Assembly (NCBI GenBank): GCA_018873245.2
Contig: JAEMBT020000004.1
Coordinates: 5,690,573 to 5,754,572 of the forward strand
DNA: 64,000 nt
Source: Archegozetes longisetosus
Lineage: Eukaryota; Arthropoda; Arachnida; Sarcoptiformes; Trhypochthoniidae
Direction of reading: 5' to 3'
This document shows, in pieces, positions 50,206 through 61,749 of this stretch. The notes under the pieces are model-generated. The model worked only from the letters and a program-made list of their open reading frames with translations. It did not search any database and was not told the DNA's origin. The number at the start of each line of letters is the position of its first letter. Positions within the stretch are counted from its first letter, which is position 1. A program made the position numbers and the translations under genes.

Positions 50206-53200
50206 ATGCTTAATCCCTTTATGGACAGCGCGACTGCCGCTCATATGCATCAAACCATCAAATTGAGTCCATCACATGCAACCGATGCCTCCAGTGTTGT
50301 TGGCGTTGGTGTTGGTGTCGGACACAATCAGCCAAATCATCAGAGTTTTGCGGCGCAGAACGGCTATGGAATGCCTCACCCGCCACACCATCATCATCAT
50401 CACGGCTACGCGGCACGAGATTTTCTGTTGCGTCGCGATCCACATATGCCAACACTTACGGGTGGCCTCGCAACACACGATGCATTATCGGGCAATTCCG
50501 TTCAACCACATCACGCAACCACTATGTTTGTGTCGGCATCGCAAGCACTGCACGGCGCGCATCACACCAATGCTGATACACATGTCTTGTTCCCAAGTCT
50601 GGAGCACCATCCAGCAGCACATCACCCGCCGCCTCACATGAACGGACAAATGAGAATATCATTGCCCGGTACTGACATGTACGGTCGACCTGATCACAGT
50701 TTTAATCAGACAGCACGCAATGACCACCACTTGACAGGTCCTTACGGGCCAATGAACGCAATGGGACACATGAACCATATGAACATGCACCACGCTGCCG
50801 CTCATGGACCTGGAGCTTTCTTCAGGTACATGAGACAACCTATTAAGCAAGAAATGACATGTTTGTGGATAGATCAGGAACAGACCAGTCCCAAGAAGCC
50901 TTGCAATAAGTCGTTCACTACAATGCATGAAATAGTGACTCATATAACTGTTGAACATGTTGGTGGCCCTGAGTGTTCAAATCATGCCTGCTTTTGGAGT
51001 GATTGTCCGCGTAATGGAAGACCATTTAAAGCGAAATATAAATTAGTCAATCATATAAGAGTGCATACTGGAGAAAAGCCTTTTCCATGTCCTTTTCCAG
51101 GCTGTGGAAAAGTATTCGCCAGAAGTGAAAACCTCAAAATCCACAAAAGAACGCATACAGGTAAGACGTTAGTTACCCGTCAAATTAATTCCAAGTTAGC
51201 TACCCATCGAATTAATTGCAATCGCTATGCATATGCATGTCTGCTATGAGTATATGTCTGGTAATATTATTTATTTATATAATACTTAAGGATTAGTAAC
51301 ACGTTCTCCTCCGTAAACCTTGAAATGATAAACAGTTTGAGCCATAATTCACAGATAAGAACCGGTGCAAAATTTCTAATGCAATTGATACCTTTTATTG
51401 GTTTGATGGCTAAAAGCGGGTCACTTAACATATTAACACTGAAAACCACAAACATAACAATAAATTAGCAATTGAAAATTCCAGGAAGTTATTAACAAAT
51501 ATATTCCTATTTTCCTGCCTAAGGCCTATTCACTTGTGTTTTTAGCTCAATATATCATTTGTTTCTAAGAATCAACTATAAAACCAAACTCAGAATAGCC
51601 AATACTCAGGGTATCTTCAAACCGATACCACCGTATAGTGTTTAGCTTGAAGACTAACGAATACATTATAGCATGAGTTGTTAGTTAGCGTAAAACCACC
51701 ATCGCAAAGAAGTTATAGCTTTAGAATGAGATGCAATTGTCTGAAAAATGAACATATGTTAAGAGGCCACTCATGCGAAAAGATGTGCAATAAATTGTCA
51801 CGAAAAACACTTCTGACGGTTGATGGAGCACATCGGCCACTCATATGTTTTAACAAAGAAATACACAGTGTATATGTAAAAACAATGGCCAACAAAATGT
51901 TGAAAAATTATCTGTATAGCAATTTCTTTTGCTGTGTTAACTACTATTGAGATCAATCTATTTCTAATAGTTATATCTTCTAATGGTTATACCTCCTAAT
52001 AGTCATACCTGTTGTGTATGGAGAGAAAGGTATAGGTAGTGGAAAACAAATTCATATGATTTATGATGTGATGTGAAATAGTAAAAGGTTGTGCAGTAAA
52101 AATGTCGATTTAGGTCTTTCATAGCAATAGATAGAAATAACTATAGTTTCAAATTGTAATTATTCACAGGACCTGACATAAAAGTCATAAAATAGATAAG
52201 ACAGTGATCAGCTCAATGTTGATTGGCTTGTTTATAACTACCTGGACAATATTGAAACAAGATCTTCAAGATGGTAGTAGAGATGGTTTAGGGGGAGAAA
52301 CGATAAGCTAGAAGTAGTAGTTATGCCACTAGTATTAAAAGTAGAAGTAGAAGAGCAAAGGTTTCGTGTTTTTATGACAGTAGAGAATTAGCTGAAGGCA
52401 TGTGGAAACTAGTGTTGTAAATGTGTGCGTCATTTAGCCCTCATTTATATTATTAGATTTACAGTAGAACCTATTCTTACACCAGCCAATATCAGGTGAT
52501 TGTAAACGTGTAAACTAATTAAAGGATTGCTAATGAAAATTTTATTGATAACTGCTTTGGGGATCAAATTTGTGGCAAACTGTCAGTCATGAGTCTCTAG
52601 TGAATAATATTCCAGTTGACCCATAACTCACATGTTAAACGGTTTAGCCTTTAAGCAAAGACCTTGTATTGTAAAACCATAAAGATTACAATACTTTTGC
52701 CCGACCAATTTAGCTCAACATCACATCTTTTATTCTATATTGTTCACTCCATCCTTTTAAATTCTTAATCATAACCATTTATGTTAATCACGCTTTCTCA
52801 ACCTATCCTAGCGAGCTTTTCTTTCTTTCACTACTCTCTTAATCTTAAGCGACCTTTGCTTTTCTGCTTAAGCTCTTCAGTTCTCTTTCCGTGGTATGAC
52901 TTTAATTTTGTAAGCTTACAGACTTGTAGTGCACAGGAATTGAGGGATGAAGAAAAAATATTCATACTATAAATATTTGGTGACACACCACATAGTTACC
53001 AAAATTTGTTTTTAATACATAAATCAACACTAAGTAACTAATATTATTCAGTGTTCAACTCACTCAATGCCTAAAACCATTAGATCGATGCGCAGATGAT
53101 TAGCTGAATTTGATTGTCAAACTCTATCCTAAACTTATTAGCTGAGTTTGCTTGTCAAACTCCAAGTTTTAACTTTCATTCAATAAATAGATCTAATGTA

Positions 53201-54775
53201 GGGAAATAATTGGCTCGAGTGAAGTCCTACTATTCACAACGCATGGCATCCGAGTCAGTTAAGTTTATTGAGTTTGTACGTCACCAGAGATGGCAATGAT
53301 TTCATTGTATTCCTGTTATATTTATTCTATTATCTTCACAATTGTGTTGACCCGAACACTTCAGTTCAGTTTATGAGTAAATGTTATATCAATAGTAATC
53401 GGATCCCAAGACCAACGTAAATGACTCTTCAGTAGATTCGCTTTCTATTTAATGATACTTTTAGGTTGAAAAGCCCTAACGCACGAGTGAATGCCGAGAT
53501 ACAAGATTTACTACTCTATCCTCAGCCTGCTATTTATTCATTCAAAACGCTCCTCAATCAATCCATTCTTCAAGTTCTTAACCGATAACAAATGCTACAC
53601 TCAAATTCGCTTTGATTGCATGTTTAATTCAAATAATTAAATTCGTATTAAGAGATCGAAATACCAGATTTTCAACTAAATACCAGACCTTGAACCAAAT
53701 ACCATACTTCGAAGCAAACAATTATGAAAATCAAATAAATGTGAATGTAATACATCTGAATGTTATCCCGTAACAAAGCAATGGCGTCTCAACAGTTAAA
53801 CCTATTTGAAAGTTATAAATGTGAGAGTTGTGCACATTGCTCGAAGTTGCAGTTGACCATCAATTATAAATTGCTGGCATTGATTGTAGCTGAACTTATT
53901 TTTTAAGCGTTATATTTTTGTGTGATTAGACGTTTAAGTAGTAATAGGAATAGTGGAGAATAGGCGTCAAGTAAAGTTAGATTCACCAACTTATAGGAGA
54001 ACTATTGAAACGACACTAGTTTTCACATTTTTTTGATAATCGCCTTAACGGCTTATCGATTGAATAACAGATTCGAAACGCGTGTTCAACTGAAGTGTTA
54101 CAGAACTATAAAGTAGTGATTGAGGGGCGATATGTGATTGGTATAAGTGAATTGAATAAAATGGTGAATAAAGTATCCCGAATCTCAGTGATCCCTATCA
54201 AGATGTTGTAACGGACCAACTTACAGCACCACATCAGACCCTAATAGCACGCTAACAATGGATTGACTATGTTTTCAATAATGCCTTTATTCCTCATTTC
54301 TATCCTTATGATACGGTTGACTAAATATTAATAAATATTTTACTTTCAACCCATATTTACTTTTGATAAAAGTTTTAATTTGAAACAATAAAAAATCACT
54401 TTGGCAATAGTACTGAAATAGCACTATATTGTGGCATATATTCAATTTACTATATTTGAAGTGAAACTAAATTTTGGCTTTGGTAGCATTTTGAGGATGC
54501 AGATGATTAATTGCTAGAATGAAAAACGCTGACAAAATGATAGTAGGATTGCAGTGAATCGAGAGCTCATTTACTTGAATGCCATACTCGCAAAGCATAA
54601 AAATTTACTAACACTAACTTACAACACAATAAGTTCGAATGGAGGCACACCCTCTTTGACCATTTCATCCGGCAATAATGGGCAATGCCTGCAATGCCTC
54701 TCTTTTGAAATATGAAAACCCCATTCATGACCGGTTTGTATGCCATGTACTGCTCAATACTATGGCATCTCTCTT

Positions 54776-54830
<55 letters not shown>

Positions 54831-55832
54831 CCATTTCATCCTCTTTACGCATTTGAGGACTCTTATCTTCCCCTCTACTTCTTTATTTTTACAACTGCAA
54901 CAACTCAAGAAAAGTTGCAGGTGTGAAACGAACTTGTATTTAAGGTTAAAGGCCATGAAAGCAATTCGCCAAAGACAGAGACATAGAAGGACTAGTTGGG
55001 AAATGAAAGAAGCATAGATTGTTTAAAATATTTACAACACCCTAATAATTATGTATTGACTTAGGAAAAAAAGCATTCTTTTACATCTATGTACTTATGA
55101 TTTATTTGTGCATAATTTATGCCAATACAACATTTTATTTTTTGTCTTAGGAGAGAAACTTTATGCCAATACAAAATTTTATTTTTTCTCTTAGGAGAGA
55201 AACCTTTCAAATGCGAGTACGAAGGTTGTGATAGAAGATTTGCCAATAGTTCAGATCGGAAAAAGCACTCCCACGTGCACACGAGTGATAAGCCATACAA
55301 TTGCAAAATTCGTGGCTGTGACAAAAGCTATACTCATCCCAGTTCCTTAAGAAAGCATATGAAAGTCCACGGCAAATCACCACCACCTCCAGGAGCTCCT
55401 GGTTCGGCTAGTTCTGGTTCAGGTTCGGGGTACGAAAGTGATGGAGCGAACAATACTCACAGTAGTACGAATACTAGTAATAATACCCCGAATGCTTCGG
55501 TTCATTCACATTCTCACACCCATTCATTTGGAGGCAATGGTAGTAATCCAAACACAGGCAATATCGGTGGCAATACTAATAGTAATGGTCTGAATAACTT
55601 AACCGGTACAACCAATGGTCCTTCAGTCCTATCTTCGCTTACGTCCAACAACACCATTCTGTCCAGTGGCCATCACTCGCATTCGACAAACTTGAGTGAA
55701 TGGTATGTCTGTCAGTCTGCAGCAGGAATGCCAACACCGCCGAGTAACGAACACTCACCAGTTGGACACGCAGGTGTACCTCTTCATCACCACCATCATC
55801 ATGCGCATCTTCACGCGGCGACTTCATACTGA
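50206..55832 (+). CDS. opa: ZIC-family zinc finger transcription factor (odd-paired)
   Basis: Nuclear C2H2 transcription factor; Drosophila odd-paired acts in segmentation, midgut and head patterning, and vertebrate ZICs in neural development. Exons 50206-51160 and 55195-55832 join in phase 1 to 530 residues. The N-terminal half is His/Ala-rich and contains the ZOC motif (RDFLLRR, 71-77) and [22 protein letters not shown] leads into five fingers: the divergent first (219-251, long Cys-Cys spacing with [11 protein letters not shown]), then 262-287, 295-317, 325-347 and 355-377. The [20 protein letters not shown] and HMKVHGKSP stretches are ZIC signatures. The tail is Ser/Asn/Gly-rich and ends near a His run. 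The 4-kb intron separates fingers 3 and 4. The acceptor region is tandemly duplicated (see below). AATAAA at 56473. Confidence 0.95.
54777..54827. repeat. (CT)n microsatellite in the ZIC intron
   Basis: About 25 CT units inside the 4-kb intron, some 370 bp before the acceptor of exon 2. Apparent Leu-Ser or Glu-Arg ORFs across it are artefacts. Confidence 0.95.
55116..55203 (+). repeat. 44-bp tandem duplication of the exon 2 splice acceptor
   Basis: Copy 1 is 55116-55159 and copy 2 is 55160-55203, differing at only two bases. Each contains the pyrimidine tract, TCTTAG or GTCTTAG, and the first exon bases GAGAGAAAC. The second AG (55193-55194) restores the TGEKPF linker frame. The first AG (55149-55150) is offset by 44 bases and would reach TAG at 55192-55194. 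Confidence 0.95.
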
Positions 55833-56121
55833 CAATTGTAAAATACAGAGACATTTAAGTTATTATTCATCGTATGTTTGTATATGAGCCATAAATGCAT
55901 TGATTGAAAATACATAACTGTTATAATGATTACGAAAAGGTAGGCCATAGAACGTGGCAATTCTTAATATTTATTTATATCTAATATTATCACTAAAGTG
56001 GGCAATATCTTAAAGCTTAAACTTTAAATTAAGTTCTCATCATTATTTAAATGTTCAAAATTAATATAAGCTCAATATCTCTTCATCCAAATTACTTGCT
56101 TTTAATTTAAGCGTTAATTTA

Positions 56122-56195
56122 AACTTCAGTTTTGACTTCAGTTTTAACTTCAATTTTGACTTCAATTTTGACTTCAATTTTGACTTCAGCTTTAA
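56122..56195. repeat. 12-bp tandem repeat after the ZIC stop
   Basis: About six units of ACTTCAATTTTG with variants (ACTTCAGTTTTA, ACTTCAGCTTTA), in the likely 3' untranslated region. Confidence 0.85.
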
Positions 56196-56472
56196 CTCAA
56201 ACTAAAGCTTTCAATTTAGTTTTGAACAAATTATGATAAGTTATTTAATGTGATAATAGAAGTACTTAATTATTATTATTATTCAAGATTCTTATCGCAG
56301 CAACAAAGTTACTGAAGTACTTGCCGTACATATGTATAAACAGCTGAAGCATATTATCTCTTGTCATTTAAAGTTTTTTTATTGCATGCCTTAATTTAGT
56401 TCAAATCATTTTGTTGTCATCATAACGTTAAAGTCCGCTATTTGTAAATATAAGTATATAAATATCGTAAAT

Positions 56473-56478
56473 AATAAA
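56473..56478 (+). terminator. Poly(A) signal AATAAA of the ZIC gene
   Basis: AATAAA 641 bp after the stop, in AT-rich sequence. Earlier weak variants exist, so the 3' end is uncertain. Confidence 0.4.
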
Positions 56479-56587
56479 ATTATTATGTAAAATTATATCA
56501 TAATTAGTTGTCCAAGTAATTATCGAGTCACGAATCTCAGCTACTAGTTCTCACTCTGTCTAACGTGTTAGGAGAAAGGGAGCAACA

Positions 56588-56756
56588 GATAGATATATAT
56601 AGATATATACGTTTAGATGAATAGGTATATAGATAGATACGTATGCATATATAGATGTATACATATAGATGTATAGATATAGAGATAGATACGTATGTAT
56701 ATATATAGATATATGCACTTAGATAGATATATAGACAGATAGATAGATAGATAGAT
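56588..56756. repeat. Degenerate GATA/ATATAG microsatellite
   Basis: Interrupted runs of GATA and TATATAGA units ending in five GATA copies near 56750. GATA repeats can look like GATA-factor sites, but length variation and decay point to a simple repeat. Confidence 0.85.
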
Positions 56757-57905
56757 TCACTCCTCCTGTGTATCATAAACTATTGAGACTCATAGACAAA
56801 TTTTGTAGCTATGAATTAATAGATATTGTTATAAGAAACATGTCGACTTTCAAGAAAATATTGTGAATTCGAGCGATATTTGTTTCAACAATCACTACTT
56901 GAAACCGGATGAACTGATATAAACTGACGAAAGCTAGAAAATAATGAGGTGTGAATCAACTTCATGATGATTACCATATGATGATATGAAGTGAATTTAA
57001 TTATAGCACAACTGATACGTTATTTTGGTGCTGGCAGACTTTCAGAATGAATACCTGGCTGTAGAGCAGACATATGCCAACCAAATGACTGAGGCAAACA
57101 CAATACAAACAGAATATTTTGGAGGTTCTTCATGGAGGTTGTTCATATGAGCTAAACTCCCCTCAGCTAGTCAACATCTAATTCCTTACTATCTATTTCC
57201 TAAATACCACATTTGCCATTCCAACTAATCATCCCTGTTCCTCTGCTCCTAAAGCATTATTGTTTTATTTTCTTAATTAAATATTTATTTAGAAATTGAA
57301 TTATTTTGATTTTGAGCAAATTTATCTTTTGATTGATAGACACGCAGTTTGATTAGTGCAACACAACTGCATATAAACGTTACATCAAATATTATATTAG
57401 ATAATAGACACAAATTATAGGGTCTTCCAATGTAGTCAATAATTTTACAGATTTCCTATTCAAGTACTACCTCTTCAATATAGTTATTGAAATAATCAAG
57501 TACTCAAACTTTCAATTTAACATTTTTAAATCACACTTCTAACTCTTCAAACTATAATTATGATCTGTTTGTTCTCACACTTATCATACTATCCCGTATT
57601 AAAACAAATCAATCTTCTAAATTCATTTTACTACTAATTGACCAAGTTTCTCATTGCTTATTCAAATGTTTCATATATATAAATACCTATTTTTACTTTT
57701 TCAAAATATAGTTCTCTCCATATTGTCGAGAAAATATCAGAACTGATTTCTAATAATTTTATTTATTGAGATTTTTGTCTCAATAAGATTGATCATTTAT
57801 TTTAATGACGAGATATTTTACAGCTGTTGAAACTTTAAAACTAATGCTTCGTCTACTTCTTAGAATAGTTATTTTATTAAAACTTTGAATTTATGTGCCA
57901 AGTAT

Positions 57906-58121
57906 TTAACTGCAACAAATCAGGAATTCTAAACACATTAGCAATTTGTAGAAATAATTCAATTTTAATTTATTTTCAAACTCATCAATACTCTTGTTCT
58001 GGCTTGCTAGTTGCATTTGCAACTTGATGGCCTTAACTTCAACTGAAGGCTTGACAATTTGAGAAACTCGAGAGCCATAACATTTGTTTCCTATCACTGA
58101 TTTGGTGCAAATCAAAAACAA
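57906..58121 (-). other. Coding-like fragment with a helical region, unrecognised
   Basis: The minus strand is open from about 58130 to 57906. The part YGSRVSQIVKPSVEVK followed by a predicted coil (KLQMQLASQNKSIDEFENKL) faintly recalls the end of a kinesin motor and its neck coil. There is no ATG at the start, a TAG lies just upstream, and I found no motor-domain exons further right. Treat as a possible gene remnant. Confidence 0.2.
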
Positions 58122-61100
58122 CCAAAACTGCTAATTAGCAATGAAGACATTGTTTGAGAGAAATTCAAATACTTTCATGTAGAAAATGATTTAGATGAAT
58201 TTTCCTATAAAGCCTCTTTTCAAAATAACCAAATAATGGATGTGTACCTAAAATAATTTTGTGGTTGGCTTCGCGTTAAATACTTTAGGATTTTGCCCAC
58301 TAGTCAAACAAGAAGAGAGCTATAGCTTAAAACAAAGCCTAAAGTGCTATTAGTTTTGATTTTGGCATAAATATAAGCCCAAAAATAGCAAAACCTAAAT
58401 TTGCAGATCAACAAGAGGAATGGGATTGAAACTGAAAGCCAAGTACTTAAGTTTTAGCTATTGTTAATAGCCATAATTCGATCGAGTCCCAACGTTTCGT
58501 AATTGTTTAGGAGGTATGCAACTTGTCATAATTGTTTAGGAGGTATCAGTTCTTATGGAATATTAGTCAAACAAAATTGATAGTTAGAAATGAAAGTTTA
58601 TACGTTTAATTTTCAATTGCGGGCAAGTCTATGATGAGAGTATAAACCAACGAGCCACCAATGGTGTGGTGACCATGGTTAAGGTAGGGGGTTATATAGA
58701 TTCATACAATGATGAATACGGCTCTCAGCGTGCTTTCTTTGTGTCACAACTATTCCCATATTGGACAGCAGCTGCGTTTACGACAAAATTGTCCACATTC
58801 TAGCTTTCTTTTCTAACCAAAACACAAACACTCTAACGTCAATGACTTGTATCAGACCCGATTTCATACACTCTCAACTTATTAAGTACTACTAAATTCG
58901 TTAACTTTTTCTATATGTCTCTACCAAAATCAACTATTTTTTCCCAAGTCTTTCACTTTGACGAGACTCGTGATCTTCGAGTTTTCATTCTCAGCGGTAT
59001 ATCTATATTAGGCGTTCAGTCGATTGCATAGATTCTGGCATTTGGTAAAATAAATAAAGAATCGATTGGTGTTAGTATCAGAAATAGCAATCTATTAGAT
59101 GTTTTGGTTCAGGTTTCAATAATACCTATAGGTATATATTGACTATTTTGAGAGTGTTTAAAACATTTTGCTGTTTGTCTTATCGACGAAGCATCACATC
59201 AGTTATTGAGAATTGATAATATCCCGTACAAGTAGCACTATAATAGCCACGTATCAGAGCTTGTATGTGATCTCATCTCTTCCGAATAGGTGTATCTGAC
59301 GGGAAAATTTCTTATCTACAAAAGGGATCTACTTTTAAAAGTTAAAGAACCTCATTCTAAACACTAATTCTATAAGCTATGACTTCAGTCCTCTTTAGAA
59401 AAATACACGAGTGGTGGATAAGTCACAAAATCATGACTTCCTAAATGTCACTCAATTGTGGGGTCTTTTCATGTTTTTATTTATGGATTAAGTTTAGTTA
59501 TCTTTCTAGAAATAATTCTTGTTTAATATTCCAAATTATTGGAATTGCATTATGACTAGTAATCAATGTATGTTTACTATGCAGTTATATGCATTTCAAA
59601 GTAGAGTCACTCTCAAACGGCATTTTTATGCCTAACAATAGAAGTTTTCAAAATATTGTATTAGGACTGCATTTCACTCCAGATCCAAATGTTTGAAAAG
59701 TCCTGTAGCGTAGAGAAGAAAATCAACAGTAAGTTCAATACTAAAATATTATTGAAAAGAGAGCATTGGGTGCCTCTAAAGTAGGACAAACATCAGCTCT
59801 AAAGCTTTTATCCCAACAATACTTGTAAAACATCAATTTAAATATAGAGTACTTCAAATAAACTCCAAAAAGAAACTTAATTCTATCAAAATTATTAGTA
59901 GTGAAACCATATTTTCTTTTTGATACAGCACTTATCGCTGTTTTATTGATAAATGTAGTTTTCAACAAAAAGTTTGAACCCATTTTTAAAATGATTTACC
60001 TCCAAATACACTTATGAAAATGATTAATATTTTAATGTGTTTGCAGTTTGATCAAAGTAACGAAAACCATTGGTGATCTAATTTGAATATTACAATTTTT
60101 AAATTTAAAACTTGTTATATAATCATAATAGTTTGGGAAAGTTTGTGTATTTAGCATGAGTTTGTAATTGAACAGAAATGCTGCATAATAGGCCAGAAAT
60201 TGCGTTCGCTCTCAATGTTTTGCATGTCTTTAGAACACATGCAGAACATAAGCTTTTTGGCAAAAAAGCTTTATATCATTCCGTATAATATATGACGCTT
60301 AGAGGGCAGAAATAGATGGAGAACTGCCCACATAATTGTCAAATGCTTTAGTGGTGGCGATGAAAATATTGAGATTTGATGGGTTAGAGGTTATAATAGT
60401 TCGTAAAGTATACGTTACTCGTAGAGTATAGGGAATAAGTTATAAATTGTTTTATATTATTTTGGCACCATAGGTGATGAATGTGTTGCTGTTTTCATAA
60501 GAATGACAAAACCGAGCTTCAACCCAGACCTGCTGGGAGAACGTGTGCGAAATGGGCTACGAAATCGAGATCTAGCTATCCGTAGTATTCTTATATACTA
60601 TTCTTATACACTATTCTTACACACATTGACTCGCATTCACTCGCATTGACTGAATCTTTCGTATTAATAACTTTTGCACCAATATATGCATGAAAAAAGG
60701 AAAGCTTTACTCGGATTCTAAGAAGAGAAAGGGCGAGCATATATAGAAAGCCATCTCAGCAACAAAAGAATGTACAGAATCGAGGACGTACTGGTGCAAT
60801 ATATAATGGTCTGCGACAAAACGCTTGAAGGCAGGCAAAGGCATTGGCACTATAGGGACTATTGGGACTACGAAAGTATAATATATGCATCTCTGGAGCG
60901 TTTGAAAATATGCTTTTGTGAGTCGCAGTAGAGCCTGTAGAGGAGATTCAAAAGCGTATCGAATCCACCTATAATGTTGTGCCCCATGGAAAGAAATGCT
61001 TGTTTAGCAAATATATACTAACACTACACACGCATCACTGCAGATCATACTAACATAATAAACTGCACATCAAATATACTCCATTCTATGCACTTCACAC

Positions 61101-61693
61101 TCAAACCTTTCCTAAAGTTATGAACTCTTAAAAACCTGGATTAAAACCGACTGCGATTCAGGCCTAGAATGTTAAAGATTCAGGCCTAGAATGCTAAATA
61201 TGAAAAAGTGATTGGTCTTGTTCTAAACAGGCCTCAAGCCTGAAGGTCTTACAGTTGGTGTAGCAATAGCAAAATATCATTTGGACAGTAATTTGCTTTA
61301 AAGTCAGCCTTAAGCATAAAAACAATGAATATAAACAAGGAGGTGGTTATTCTTATTATCTTGTGAATTGTATCTTTTACGAGCTCTAACAACGGAAATC
61401 CGAGCGAAGGCTTTAATACGAGTCCTCTATTTCTCGACTCACATCACAGGAGAAGCCATTCTAAAAGAGGCCCAACTTTTATAACTAATTTAATTTGCTG
61501 TTAAGACATGGCATTAAAATCTTACAAAACGTTAGAATTCAATTGAAGTTTAGTGAAACATGAAACTCATCCTATAGCTAAAATAACAAGCACTAGAAGT
61601 GAATGCGCCAAAAAAGCCTTAATCTAGTCGTCCCTTCATTCTGATCATCTGCACAATTGTCAGCGTATAGTCAAATTGCTGAGAGAAAAGAGC

Positions 61694-61696
<3 letters not shown>

Positions 61697-61745
<49 letters not shown>
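61697..61745. repeat. (GA)n microsatellite
   Basis: About 24 GA units followed by interrupted GAGAAA variants to 61800. The frame across it yields an Arg-Glu-rich artefact. Confidence 0.95.

Positions 61746-61749
<4 letters not shown>

Noticed and set aside
50258..50958. Several ORFs in other frames of ZIC exon 1
   Set aside because: Shadows of the real frame; they lack any domain and the ZIC frame is unambiguous.
52461..52530. TACAGTAGAACCT sequence resembling the MITE ends
   Set aside because: Only one end resembles the family and no inverted partner was found within 300 bp.
54567..55017. Overlapping ORFs across the CT repeat on both strands
   Set aside because: They are Leu-Ser and Glu-Arg translations of a microsatellite inside the ZIC intron.
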